A stretch of 64,000 bases of DNA. Source: DASYTH01 sp035762905 (GTDB taxonomy: Bacteria > Actinomycetota > Actinomycetes > Mycobacteriales > Pseudonocardiaceae). Below are positions 50,840 through 58,838 of this stretch, one piece after another (the stretch's first letter is position 1; each line of letters opens with the position of its first letter). The stretch covers positions 62,001-126,000 of the forward strand of contig NZ_DASUCC010000041.1 of the NCBI RefSeq assembly GCF_035762905.1, read 5' to 3'. Position numbers and translations under genes: made by a program. The notes under the pieces were generated by a model, which worked only from the letters and a program-made list of their open reading frames with translations, made no database searches and was not told the DNA's origin.

Positions 50840-52264
50840 GTGTCTGCTCCGGAATCCTCTCGTCGGGTCGCGCTGCTCACCCTCGGGTGCGCGCGTAACG
50901 AGGTCGACTCCGAGGAGCTGGCCGGGCGGCTGGGCGAGGGCGGCTGGGAGCTGGTCGACGCGGACGGTCCCGGCGGTGCGGACGTGGTGGTGGTGAACAC
51001 CTGCGCGTTCGTGGCGTCGGCCAAAAAGGACTCGGTGGACACCCTGCTGGCCGCCGCCGACACGGGCGCCAAGGTCGTCGCGGTGGGCTGCATGGCCGAG
51101 CGGTACGGGGTCGAGCTGGCCGAGAGCATGCCGGAGGCGGCCGCCGTGCTGGGCTTCGACCACTACCCCGACCTGGCCGACCGGCTGGCCGACGTGGTCG
51201 CCGGGCGCCGGGTCGAGTCGCACGTGCCGGCCGACCGGCGCACCCTGCTGCCGATCACCCCGGTACACCGGCAGCGGGCGGCCGGCGAGGTGGCGCTGCC
51301 CGGTCACGGCTGGGGCCCCCGGGTGCTGCGCCGGCGGCTGGACGACGCGCCGGTGGCCCCGCTGAAGATCGCCTCCGGGTGCGACCGGCGGTGCGCGTTC
51401 TGCGCGATCCCGTCGTTCCGCGGGGCGTTCGTCTCCCGGCATCCGGACGAGATCGTGGCCGAGGCCGCGTGGCTGGCCGGGCAGGGCGCCCGGGAGCTGT
51501 TCCTGGTCAGCGAGAACTCCACCTCGTACGGCAAGGACCTGGACCGCTCGCTCGGCGGCCTCGAGGCGCTGCTGCCCCGGTTGGCCGCGGTGCCCGGGGT
51601 GGACCGGGTGCGGGTGTCCTACCTGCAGCCGGCCGAGACCCGCCCGGCACTGGTCGAGGCCATCGCCGGCACCCCCGGCGTCGCCGACTACTTCGACATG
51701 TCGTTCCAGCACGCCAGCGAGCCGGTGCTGCGCCGGATGCGCCGGTTCGGCTCGACCGGCTCGTTCCTGGCGCTGATCGACCGGATCCGCGGGTTGGCCC
51801 CGGCCGCCGGCATCCGCAGCAACGTGATCGTCGGGTTCCCCGGCGAGACCGAGGCGGACCTGGCCGAGTTGGAGCGGTTCCTGACCGCGGCCCGGCTGGA
51901 CGCGGTCGGCGTGTTCGGCTACTCCGACGAGGACGGCACCGAGGCCGAGGGCCTGCCCGGCAAGCTCGACGAGGACGCCGTCGCCGAGCGGGTGGCCCGG
52001 GTGTCGGACCTGGTCGAGCAGCTCACCGCGCAGCGGGCCGAGGACCGGATCGGCGAGGAGGTGACCGTGCTGGTCGAGCAGGCCGGCGCGGAGTGCCTCG
52101 GCCGGGCCGCACACCAGGCGCCCGAGGTGGACGGCGAGTGCGTGCTGCCGGACGGAGCCGGGCTGGCGGCCGGCGACCTGGTCCGCGGCACGGTGCGCGC
52201 CGCGGAAGGGGTCGACCTGGTGGTCGATCCGCTCGAGGTGCTGCCGCGCAGGGCCCGGCCATGA
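50840..52264 (+). CDS. rimO: Ribosomal protein uS12 methylthiotransferase RimO
   Basis: This 474-residue radical-SAM enzyme thiomethylates an aspartate of ribosomal protein S12. The N-terminal UPF0004 domain has its three Cys in TLGCARNEVD, NTCAFVASAKKD and VGCMAERYG. The radical-SAM cluster is CDRRCAFC, with SGCDRRCAFCAIPSFRG as the RimO/MiaB signature. A C-terminal TRAM domain follows. The stop overlaps the pgsA ATG (ATGA). Confidence 0.95.
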   Translation: MSAPESSRRVALLTLGCARNEVDSEELAGRLGEGGWELVDADGPGGADVVVVNTCAFVASAKKDSVDTLLAAADTGAKVVAVGCMAERYGVELAESMPEAAAVLGFDHYPDLADRLADVVAGRRVESHVPADRRTLLPITPVHRQRAAGEVALPGHGWGPRVLRRRLDDAPVAPLKIASGCDRRCAFCAIPSFRGAFVSRHPDEIVAEAAWLAGQGARELFLVSENSTSYGKDLDRSLGGLEALLPRLAAVPGVDRVRVSYLQPAETRPALVEAIAGTPGVADYFDMSFQHASEPVLRRMRRFGSTGSFLALIDRIRGLAPAAGIRSNVIVGFPGETEADLAELERFLTAARLDAVGVFGYSDEDGTEAEGLPGKLDEDAVAERVARVSDLVEQLTAQRAEDRIGEEVTVLVEQAGAECLGRAAHQAPEVDGECVLPDGAGLAAGDLVRGTVRAAEGVDLVVDPLEVLPRRARP

Positions 52265-52884
52265 CTCCGGAGCCGGTGCAGCCGGTCGACGGCCTCGCGG
52301 AGCCGGCGGCGGTGATCCCGCTGGTCAACATCGCCAACCTGCTCACCGTGACCCGGCTGGTGCTGGTCCCGGTGTTCCTGCTGGCGCTGTTCGCCGAGGG
52401 CGGCGAGTCGAGCACCTGGCAGCTGATCGCGTTCACCGTGTTCGCCCTCGCCTCGATCACCGACCACGTGGACGGGCGGCTGGCGCGCAAGTTCGGCCTG
52501 GTCACCGACTTCGGCAAGATCGCCGACCCGATCGCGGACAAGGCGCTGGTCGGCGCGGCGCTGGTCGGGCTGAGCCTGCTCGGTGAGCTGCCCTGGTGGG
52601 TGACCGTGGTGATCGCCGTGCGCGAGCTCGGCGTGACCCTGCTGCGGTTCTGGGTGATCCGGTACGGGGTGATCCCGGCCAGCCGGGGCGGGAAGGCCAA
52701 GACGCTCGCCCAGATCGTCGCGATCGGCCTGTTCCTGCTGCCGCTGCCGGCCGCGTTCGACCCGCTGTGCTGGGCGGTCATGGCCGTGGCGCTGGTGCTG
52801 ACCGTGGTCACCGGGCTGGACTACGTGTACCGGGCGGTGCGGCTGCGCGCCACCGCGCGGCGGGCCCTGCCGGGCACCGGGTGA
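52261..52884 (+). CDS. pgsA: CDP-alcohol phosphatidyltransferase, PgsA-like
   Basis: This 207-residue membrane enzyme makes phosphatidylglycerol phosphate from CDP-diacylglycerol. The family motif D-x2-DG-x2-AR-x8-G-x3-D-x3-D is complete in DHVDGRLARKFG and DFGKIADPIADK. About five membrane segments follow. It is coupled to rimO and cinA by 4-base overlaps. The pgsA-clgR-pspA order mirrors Mycobacterium (pgsA3). Confidence 0.93.
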   Translation: MTPEPVQPVDGLAEPAAVIPLVNIANLLTVTRLVLVPVFLLALFAEGGESSTWQLIAFTVFALASITDHVDGRLARKFGLVTDFGKIADPIADKALVGAALVGLSLLGELPWWVTVVIAVRELGVTLLRFWVIRYGVIPASRGGKAKTLAQIVAIGLFLLPLPAAFDPLCWAVMAVALVLTVVTGLDYVYRAVRLRATARRALPGTG

Positions 52885-53396
52885 CGGGGCTTGCCGAGGC
52901 GCTGGGCATCGAGCCGGACCGGGTGGTCGCGGTCATCGAGGCGCTGCGGGCCCGCAACGAGACGGTGGCCACCGCCGAGTCGCTGACCGGCGGGCTGGTG
53001 TGCGCGGTGCTCACCGGCGTCCCCGGGGCCAGCGCGGTGGTCCGCGGCGGGCTGGTCGTCTACGCCAGCCAGCTCAAGGTCGCCCTGGCCGGGGTGAACG
53101 GGCGGGCGCTGTACGAGCACGGGGCGGTGCACCCGCTGATCGCCGAGGAGCTGGCCGCCGGGGCCCGGGACCGGTGCCAGGCGAGCTGGGGGATCGGGCT
53201 GACCGGGGTGGCCGGGCCGGACCCGCAGGACGGGGTGCGGCCGGGCACCGTGCACATCGGGGTGGCCGGTCCGGGTCCGGTGATCGTGGACACGCTGCTC
53301 ACCGGCGGTGACCGGCACGCGGTGCGGGCGGCCGCCGTCCGGCGCGCCGTGGAGCTGCTTCAAGCCGGAATCGACCGGTCGCCGAGCGGTCGTTGA
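52881..53396 (+). CDS. cinA: CinA C-terminal-domain nicotinamide-nucleotide amidase
   Basis: This 171-residue protein is the stand-alone deamidase (PncC/CinA-C) that converts NMN to NaMN. The motif TVATAESLTGGLVCAVLTGV contains the catalytic Ser region, and WGIGLTGVAGPDPQDG is conserved. It lacks the N-terminal MoCF domain of full CinA. The GTG 52881 overlaps the pgsA stop. Confidence 0.9.
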   Translation: MTGLAEALGIEPDRVVAVIEALRARNETVATAESLTGGLVCAVLTGVPGASAVVRGGLVVYASQLKVALAGVNGRALYEHGAVHPLIAEELAAGARDRCQASWGIGLTGVAGPDPQDGVRPGTVHIGVAGPGPVIVDTLLTGGDRHAVRAAAVRRAVELLQAGIDRSPSGR

Positions 53397-53417
53397 GCAG
53401 GGTGCGCCCGGTGCGGG

Positions 53418-53443
53418 GGAACATGAGGGCCGGACCGCTCGTT
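53418..53443 (+). promoter_or_regulatory. ECF sigma-E-type promoter upstream of clgR
   Basis: GGAAC at 53418-53422, 18 bases, then GTT at 53441-53443 (with C before: CGTT) fits the GGAAC-N18-GTT consensus of mycobacterial SigE and related ECF factors. In M. tuberculosis the clgR promoter is SigE-dependent. The ClgR operator starts on the next base. Confidence 0.62.
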
Positions 53444-53454
53444 CGCCCTTGGCG
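53444..53454 (+). promoter_or_regulatory. ClgR operator CGC-N5-GCG
   Basis: CGCCCTTGGCG is preceded by TT and followed by GA, resembling the ClgR site CGC-N5-GCG known from Corynebacterium and Streptomyces, with one deviation at the centre. It lies about 60 bases upstream of a candidate second start point after TAACGT (53497-53502), a usual place for an activator. ClgR autoregulation is thus suggested. Confidence 0.58.
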
Positions 53455-53547
53455 GACGGGTGGGCCGGGTCGCTGCGGACGGCCGCATCGGCTCGGTAAC
53501 GTAGCTACTGTGCTCGGCTGGACCCGCCGGACGAAGGGAGGCGCGCG

Positions 53548-54018
53548 ATGACCGTGCTCCTGCGCGAGGCCATCGGTGATCGGCTTCGCCACGCCCGCAC
53601 CAACCAAAGGCGCACGTTGCGTGAGGTTTCCCGGTCCGCCCGGGTGAGCCTCGGATACCTGTCCGAGGTCGAGCGGGGCCGCAAGGAGGCGTCGAGCGAG
53701 CTGCTGGCCGCCATCTGCGACGCACTCGAGCTGCCGCTCGCCGAGCTGTTGCACAACGTGGCGAGCGATCTCGACGTGCTCACCGCCGTTCCGGACGCCG
53801 TGCCCGACCCGGTTCCGCCGCAGCCCGAGCCGGCCGGTCCGGCCACCGGACGGCGCGAGCCGGCGCCGCGCGCGTCGGTCGACTCGGTGGACGCGGGTCG
53901 TCTGGTCCCGGCCGTGGTCGGGGACAGCCTTGCCGACCTGCGCATCCAACCCGCGCTCAGCCACCGCCTGCCGACCGCGTTGTCCAACACCCGTGCCGGG
54001 GTCGTCTTCGCCGCCTAG
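53548..54018 (+). CDS. clgR: Clp protease gene regulator ClgR
   Basis: This 156-residue XRE-family activator of clp and envelope-stress genes has its helix-turn-helix at residues 8-70 (GDRLRHARTNQRRTLREVSR, SLGYLSEVERGRKEASSELL). A Pro-rich region and a C-terminus ending VVFAA follow; a terminal AA is the type of tail by which ClgR is degraded by ClpP. RBS GGGAGG stands before ATG 53548. It sits between cinA and pspA as in Mycobacterium. Confidence 0.92.
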   Translation: MTVLLREAIGDRLRHARTNQRRTLREVSRSARVSLGYLSEVERGRKEASSELLAAICDALELPLAELLHNVASDLDVLTAVPDAVPDPVPPQPEPAGPATGRREPAPRASVDSVDAGRLVPAVVGDSLADLRIQPALSHRLPTALSNTRAGVVFAA

Positions 54019-54123
54019 GCTGCCATCGACCCGGAGGCCGACTCAGGGACCACGGGGAATGATCAGGGCCATCCCTGATTTCTCCGGGGTGCGGTGGATC
54101 GGCAACGGTGTACCTGGAACGAT

Positions 54124-54149
54124 GGAACTCACAGCGACGGCGGGGCGTT
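54124..54149 (+). promoter_or_regulatory. ECF sigma-E-type promoter upstream of pspA
   Basis: GGAAC at 54124-54128, 18 bases, GTT at 54147-54149 (CGTT), the same geometry as the clgR promoter. A second GGAAC lies 8 bases upstream. It predicts a start near 54156 and a leader of about 46 bases ending in GGCGGAGGAG before ATG 54202. pspA could thus be induced independently of clgR read-through. Confidence 0.6.
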
Positions 54150-54201
54150 GCTCTACACAACCGCGAGAGCAGCCAGAGCACGGAGAAGGCAGGCGGAGGA
54201 G

Positions 54202-55071
54202 ATGGCCAACCCCTTTGTGAAGTTCTGGAAGTACCTGATGGCGGCGTTCTCGTCGAAGATCGACGAGCACGCCGACCCGAAGGTGCAGATCCAGCAGGCC
54301 ATCGAGGAGGCGCAGCGTCAGCACCAGGCCCTCTCGCAGCAGGCCGCCGCGGTGATCGGCAACCAGCGCCAGCTCGAGATGAAGCTGAACCGGCAGCTGG
54401 GCGAGGTGGAGAAGCTGCAGGCGTCCGCCCGCCAGGCGCTCGTGCTGGCCGACGAGGCGCGGTCCAAGGGTGACGAGCAGAAGGCCACCCAGTTCGAGAA
54501 CGCGGCGCAGTCCTTCGCCACCCAGCTGGTCACCGCCGAGCAGAGCATCGAGGACCTCAAGACGCTGCACGACCAGGCCCTGCAGGCGGCCACCCAGGCC
54601 AAGGCCGCGGTCGAGCGCAACGCCATGGTGCTGCAGAACAAGCTGGCCGAGCGCACCAAGCTGCTCAGCCAGCTGGAGCAGGCCAAGATGCAGGAGCAGG
54701 TCTCCAAGTCGCTCAACCAGATGAGCGAACTGGCCGCCCCGGGCAACGTGCCGTCGCTGGAAGAGGTTCGCGACAAGATCGAGAAGCGGTACGCGACCGC
54801 GATCGGCTCCGCGGAGCTGGCACAGAACTCCGTGCAGGGCCGGATGATGGAGGTTCAGGCCTCCACCACGGAGATGGCCGGCCAGTCCCGGCTGGAGCAG
54901 ATCCGCGCCTCGATGCGCGGCGGCTCGGTGGCCGGGCAGGTCACCGCCGGCACGTCCGGGTCCTCGTCCGCCGGATCGTCGTCCGGGTCGCCGTCCGCGT
55001 CCAACATCCAGGCCGAGATCGCGCAGCGGGTGGCCCAGGAGCAGAAGGCCAACCCGCAGCCCGGGTCCTGA
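54202..55071 (+). CDS. pspA: Phage-shock protein A (PspA/IM30)
   Basis: This 289-residue ESCRT-III-like peripheral membrane protein protects the envelope and interacts with ClgR. The N-terminal amphipathic helix NPFVKFWKYLMAAF is followed by a long coiled coil (about 25-215) typical of IM30. The C-terminal 70 residues are Ser/Gly-rich (GTSGSSSAGSSSGSPSAS), as in the mycobacterial 35-kDa antigen. The longer upstream frame is rejected because ATG 54202 has GGAGGAG. Confidence 0.95.
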   Translation: MANPFVKFWKYLMAAFSSKIDEHADPKVQIQQAIEEAQRQHQALSQQAAAVIGNQRQLEMKLNRQLGEVEKLQASARQALVLADEARSKGDEQKATQFENAAQSFATQLVTAEQSIEDLKTLHDQALQAATQAKAAVERNAMVLQNKLAERTKLLSQLEQAKMQEQVSKSLNQMSELAAPGNVPSLEEVRDKIEKRYATAIGSAELAQNSVQGRMMEVQASTTEMAGQSRLEQIRASMRGGSVAGQVTAGTSGSSSAGSSSGSPSASNIQAEIAQRVAQEQKANPQPGS

Positions 55072-55080
55072 TCCGTTGCC

Positions 55081-55893
55081 ATGGGACGCGCAAACGAGTT
55101 AAGACGGCTGATCGCTCTGGCCGAGCAGTTGCGCGGACCCGTGATGCAGCATGTCCAGCAGTTCTCCAACGCCGTCGCCCAGCGCGGCACCAACCAGGAC
55201 CAGCTGCGCCGGCAGCGCGCCCGGCTGGCCCGGCGGCACGCCTGGGCGTCGCGCTGGACCACCGTGTGGGCGCTGGTCACCGCGATCTGCATGGTGATCA
55301 CGGTGGCGGCGCTGCTCGGCGCCATGGAGGAGGCGACCGCGATCGGCTCGATCATCATGGGCATGATCGCCGGCACGTTCGCGTTCCGCTCCGGACAGCG
55401 GATGCGGGTGCTCTCCCGGCAGCAGCGTGAGCTGGAGCCCGCCGGCTCGGCCGGGCCGGCGCGCGCCGCCCTCCCCCCGAAGGGCTCGATGGCCCGGGCG
55501 CCCATCCAGCGCCTGGTCGAGGCCGAGAGCACCCTGGCCGACCTGCTCGCCCAGATCGCCCGCGGCGGCTCGGTGTCGACCGAGTCGGTCGAGCACACCC
55601 GGCAGACCGGCGCCGACGCCGCCGTGGTCCTGCGGGACGTGGCGGCCCAGCTGCATGCGGTCGAACGCGCCCGCGACCACGCCCCGCCGCTGGAGCGCGG
55701 CCCACTCGCCGACGCCGTCCGCCGGCTGCGCACCCAACTCGACGAGGGTGTCGACGGCTACGGCAGCCTGGTCGCCGCCGCCGGCCGGGTCCTCGCCGCC
55801 AGCTCCCTCGGCGACCCCAGACACGACCTCAACGACGCCACCGAACACCTCGCCGGCCTCGCGCTGGCCCTGCGCGAGCTATCGCCGGAGTAG
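55081..55893 (+). CDS. pspM: Envelope stress response membrane protein PspM
   Basis: This 270-residue protein corresponds in place and layout to mycobacterial PspM (Rv2743c). A basic N-terminal region (RRQRARLARRHAWA) precedes two membrane segments (about 62-105). A cytoplasmic helical domain ends the protein. It probably anchors PspA at the membrane. It starts 9 bases after pspA. The last 15 bases overlap pyrD. Confidence 0.85.
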   Translation: MGRANELRRLIALAEQLRGPVMQHVQQFSNAVAQRGTNQDQLRRQRARLARRHAWASRWTTVWALVTAICMVITVAALLGAMEEATAIGSIIMGMIAGTFAFRSGQRMRVLSRQQRELEPAGSAGPARAALPPKGSMARAPIQRLVEAESTLADLLAQIARGGSVSTESVEHTRQTGADAAVVLRDVAAQLHAVERARDHAPPLERGPLADAVRRLRTQLDEGVDGYGSLVAAAGRVLAASSLGDPRHDLNDATEHLAGLALALRELSPE

Positions 55894-56901
55894 CGCCGCC
55901 CGGTTGATCTTCCGGACCAGTCCCGGACCCTGGTAGACCAACCCGGTGTAGAGCTGCACGAGGCTCGCGCCCGCGTCGAACATGCGGGTGGCGTCGTCGG
56001 GGGTGGCGATGCCGCCGACGCCGATGATCGGGAGGCGGCCGCCGGTCTCCCTTGCCACGAAGTCGACCACGGCGAGCGCGCGGGCGGCGAGTGGCGGGCC
56101 GGACAGGCCGCCGGTCTCCTCGGCGCGGGCCGCGTCGGCCGGGGCCAGGCCGTCCCGGGCGAGCGTGGTGTTGGTCGCGATGATGCCGTCCACCGCGTGC
56201 ACCGCGCACACGTCGAGCAGGTCGGCGATCGCGTGGTCGGTCAGGTCGGGAGCGATCTTCACAAGCAGCCGCACGGTGGCCTCCGCGCGCAGCGCGCCGA
56301 GCAGCGCGTCCAGCGCCGCGCGGTCCTGCAGGGCGCGCAGGCCCGGCGTGTTGGGGGAGCTGATGTTGATCGCGAAGTAGTCGCCGTGGTGGCGGAGCAC
56401 CCGGAACGCTTCGAGGTAGTCCTCGACCGCGCCGGCCGCGGGTGTGGCGCGGGACTTCCCGATGCTGATGCCCAGCGGTGTCCGAAGTGGACCGAGGTCG
56501 TGCAGCCGGGCGGCCAGCGCCTCGGCGCCGGCGTTGTTGAAGCCCATCCGGTTGATGATCGCGGCGCTGGCCGGCAGCCGGAACAGCCGGGGTCGCGGGT
56601 TGCCCGGCTGGGCCTGCCGGGTGACCGTGCCGACCTCGACGAAGCCGAAGCCGAGCGCGGGCCAGGCGGGCAGCGCGAGGCCGTCCTTGTCCATCCCGGC
56701 GGCCAGCCCGACCGGGCTGGGGAACCGCACGCCGAACACGGTCCGCGGCGCGTCGGCGCCGAACCAGCGGTGCAGCAGCGAGACCAGCCGCGGGTGCCGG
56801 CCGAGCCGGGCCAGCGTCGCCAGGGTCCGCTCGTGCGCCGCCTCGGGATCGCCGTGGCCGATCCGGAACAGATGCTGGCGCAGCACCCGGGAATAGATCA
56901 C
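55879..56901 (-). CDS. pyrD: Dihydroorotate dehydrogenase, quinone-dependent (class 2)
   Basis: This 340-residue membrane-associated FMN enzyme oxidises dihydroorotate to orotate with quinone. The N-terminal helices (VLRQHLFRIGHGDPEAAHE), GLAAGMDKDG, NRMGFNNAGAEAL and the catalytic INISSPNTPGL Ser are class-2 features. The start is GTG 56901; a TTG one codon earlier is in frame. It is divergent from the coiled-coil gene. Confidence 0.95.
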   Translation of the reverse strand: MIYSRVLRQHLFRIGHGDPEAAHERTLATLARLGRHPRLVSLLHRWFGADAPRTVFGVRFPSPVGLAAGMDKDGLALPAWPALGFGFVEVGTVTRQAQPGNPRPRLFRLPASAAIINRMGFNNAGAEALAARLHDLGPLRTPLGISIGKSRATPAAGAVEDYLEAFRVLRHHGDYFAINISSPNTPGLRALQDRAALDALLGALRAEATVRLLVKIAPDLTDHAIADLLDVCAVHAVDGIIATNTTLARDGLAPADAARAEETGGLSGPPLAARALAVVDFVARETGGRLPIIGVGGIATPDDATRMFDAGASLVQLYTGLVYQGPGLVRKINRAALLRR

Positions 56902-56922
56902 CAAGGCATCGTGTCACGGGGG

Positions 56923-57789
56923 ATGATGGAGCCCGTGTCCGACACCGCGCTGGCCGACGCCGTCCAAGAGCTCTACGCCGCCCCCCGCGAGGAGTTCATC
57001 GCCCTGCGCAAGGAGCTGGCCGGCCGGGCCCGCGCGGCCGGTGACGTCGCGGCGGCGACCGAGATCGCCAAGCTGACCAAGCCAAGCACCGCGGCCTGGG
57101 TGGCCAACCAGCTCGCCCGCACCGACGCGGCCGAGGTCGGCGCGCTCGCCGGGCTGGGCGACGACCTGCGGGAGGCGCACGAGAAGCTGGACGGTGCCCG
57201 GATCCGGGAGCTGTCCCAGGAACGCACCGGGCTGATCCGGGACCTGCTGGAGCGGGCCCAGCAGCGGCACGGCAACGGGCTGAGCGAGTCGGTGCTGCGC
57301 GAGCTCGAGGAGGTGCTCACCCGGGCGGTGGCCGACGCCGACGCCGGGCAGGCCCTGGTGTCCGGCTGCCTGACCTCGGCGAAGGGCTTCGCCCCGACCG
57401 CCGGCTGGCCGGTCGGCGCACCGGCCGGGCCACCGGCTCCGCGCGCGAAACCGGAACCGAAGCAGACATCGAAGAAGAAGCCCGACGACGCGCTGGACCG
57501 GGCCCGGCTGGCGCTGGAGGAGGCGCGGGCGGGGGTCAAGGAGGCCGAGGCCGCCCGGGCCGACGACGAGCGGGCGCTGGCCGACGCCGATGCGGCCGCG
57601 CAGGAGGCGGCGGCCGAGGTCCACCGGCTGGGCGAGGAGCTGGACGCGGCCGAGACCCGGGAGCGGCGGGCCAGAGGGCTGGTCGCGACGGCCCGCCGGG
57701 CGGCCAAGGAGTCCGAGCGGCAGGCCGGGGCGGCCTGGCGGCAGGTCCAGCAGGCCGAGCAGCGGCTGGCCGAGTTGGAGGAGAAATAG
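56923..57789 (+). CDS. Ala/Glu-rich coiled-coil protein of unknown function
   Basis: This 288-residue protein starts at ATG 56923 (or 56926). The N-terminal 130 residues (SDTALADAVQELYAAPREEF, LTKPSTAAWVANQLAR) form a helical domain. A Pro/Lys linker follows, then a long predicted coiled coil of Ala, Glu and Arg from about 190 to the end. Similar proteins are common in actinobacteria beside DNA-repair or pyrD genes, but I cannot assign a function. The three-way-junction fold follows 5 bases after its stop. Confidence 0.7.
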   Translation: MMEPVSDTALADAVQELYAAPREEFIALRKELAGRARAAGDVAAATEIAKLTKPSTAAWVANQLARTDAAEVGALAGLGDDLREAHEKLDGARIRELSQERTGLIRDLLERAQQRHGNGLSESVLRELEEVLTRAVADADAGQALVSGCLTSAKGFAPTAGWPVGAPAGPPAPRAKPEPKQTSKKKPDDALDRARLALEEARAGVKEAEAARADDERALADADAAAQEAAAEVHRLGEELDAAETRERRARGLVATARRAAKESERQAGAAWRQVQQAEQRLAELEEK

Positions 57790-58003
57790 GACAACCCCCC
57801 GGAGCATGCTTCCCGCGAACCGTTCGGTGCGCGGGCCCTGGGGCGGACTAGGTCCCAGAGACTCCGGGGGGTGGGTGACTGCCTGGTATTCGCCGGCCCA
57901 CCGAGGCCGGCCAACCCAAAATTGTCCGATCGGTGGTCCTAGCGGACAGCCACCTCACGAGTCCCATCAGTATTCACCGTTGGACCACCTCCTCTCTCGT
58001 GTA
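57790..58003 (-). ncRNA. Candidate structured small RNA with a 12-codon ORF
   Basis: The region between two genes holds a promoter, a ribosome binding site, a mini-ORF and several strong inverted repeats. Near 57790-57872, an 11-bp stem (57794-57804 with 57862-57872) encloses two hairpins: CCCGCG/CGCGGG with a GTTC tetraloop, and CTGGG/CCCAG. Another 7-bp hairpin, GCCGGCC/GGCCGGC, is at 57892-57911. The minus-strand assignment rests on the promoter and the mini-ORF; the three-way junction would also fold on the plus strand and may end the upstream gene. It is not a tRNA and matches no RNA family I know. Confidence 0.45.
57939..57977 (-). CDS. 12-residue leader-like mini-ORF
   Basis: GTG at 57977 to TAG at 57939-57941 encodes (V)NTDGTREVAVR. 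A strong AGGAGGTGG lies about 9 bases upstream. The ribosome binding site (within GGTGGTCC, 57982-57989) is exactly complementary to GGACCACC (57932-57939), which begins at the last base of the stop codon. A second stem, GTCCG/CGGAC (57943-57947 with 57924-57928), overlaps it and is followed by AATTTT. Translation could switch between the two. Confidence 0.45.
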   Translation of the reverse strand: MNTDGTREVAVR

Positions 58004-58009
58004 CCGCCA

Positions 58010-58038
58010 ACGTAATAGGCGAGCGGCCCGGTCGCCAA
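58010..58038 (-). promoter_or_regulatory. Promoter of the mini-ORF/structured RNA
   Basis: On the minus strand TTGGCG (58033-58038), a 17-base spacer and TTACGT (58010-58015) form a fair promoter. It lies between the nei-type stop (58045) and the mini-ORF, predicting a start near 58003. Confidence 0.5.
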
Positions 58039-58044
58039 GAGAAT

Positions 58045-58833
58045 TCACGGATGCGGTCCCGGTTGGCAGGCCGGGCAGAAGTAGGTGATTCGCTCGCGGG
58101 CGTCGTCGCCCTGGTCGGCCACTCGAACCGGGCCGCCGCAACGCAGGCAGCCGGACCGGGCGCGGCCGTACACCCACAGCCGGCGGTCCCGGCGGGTGTC
58201 CCCAGTGGTGCTGCGGTCGAAGGTGGCCGTGTTGCGCAGCAACAGTTCCCGGCTGAGCCGGACCGCCCGCTCCGAGTCCACTTCGGACACCGGGGTCCAC
58301 GGCGAGACGCCGAGCAGGAAGCACACCTCGGCCTTGTAGACGTTGCCGACCCCGGCCATGGCGCGCTGGTCGAGCAGCGCGACGCCGATCTCCCGGTCCG
58401 GCTGGCCGGACAGCCGGCGCGCCGCCTCGGCGGCGTGCGCGTCGGACCAGTCCGCGGCCAGCAGGTCCGGTCCGAGGTGCTCGACCAGGCGATGCTCCTC
58501 GGTGGTGGGGACGAGGGCGAGCTTGTGCAGGTTGACTCCGATCGCGGCCTTGTCCGCTGTGACCAGCACCACACGGACCTGGTGGCCCAGTCGGGCGGCC
58601 GGGCCGGCCAGCCGCCACGAGCCGTCCATCCCGAGGTGGTTGTGCAGGCTCAACTCCCGGTCGAACCGGATGAACAGGTGCTTTCCGACGCTGCCGGCGC
58701 CGCGCACGACGCGCCCCGCGAAGTCTACTGTGGACAGTCGGGGATGTCGGATCTCCCCGCGCACCAGGACCTTTCCGGCCAGCGCGGCGGCCAGCCGGCG
58801 GGCGGTCAGGAACACGGTGTCGCCCTCGGGCAC
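58045..58833 (-). CDS. nei: Endonuclease VIII-type DNA glycosylase (Nei2-like)
   Basis: This 262-residue Fpg/Nei-family enzyme removes oxidised bases. The N-terminal catalytic Pro-Glu is in (V)PEGDTVFLTARRL, followed by RHPRLSTVDF and HLGMDGSW. The H2TH domain contains MAGVGNVYKAEVCFL. The C-terminal zinc finger is CLRCGG and CPACQ. It is coupled to the ParA-like gene upstream by 5 bases. Confidence 0.9.
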   Translation of the reverse strand: MPEGDTVFLTARRLAAALAGKVLVRGEIRHPRLSTVDFAGRVVRGAGSVGKHLFIRFDRELSLHNHLGMDGSWRLAGPAARLGHQVRVVLVTADKAAIGVNLHKLALVPTTEEHRLVEHLGPDLLAADWSDAHAAEAARRLSGQPDREIGVALLDQRAMAGVGNVYKAEVCFLLGVSPWTPVSEVDSERAVRLSRELLLRNTATFDRSTTGDTRRDRRLWVYGRARSGCLRCGGPVRVADQGDDARERITYFCPACQPGPHP

Positions 58834-58838
58834 CGGGG

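Noticed and set aside
55829..56917. Arg-rich frame opposite pyrD
   Set aside because: It is a shadow of pyrD with no recognisable domain.
57790..57872. tRNA or known ncRNA (RNase P, tmRNA, SRP) in the three-way junction
   Set aside because: No CCA-stem order, T-loop or anticodon arm, and none of the hallmark sequences of those RNAs.
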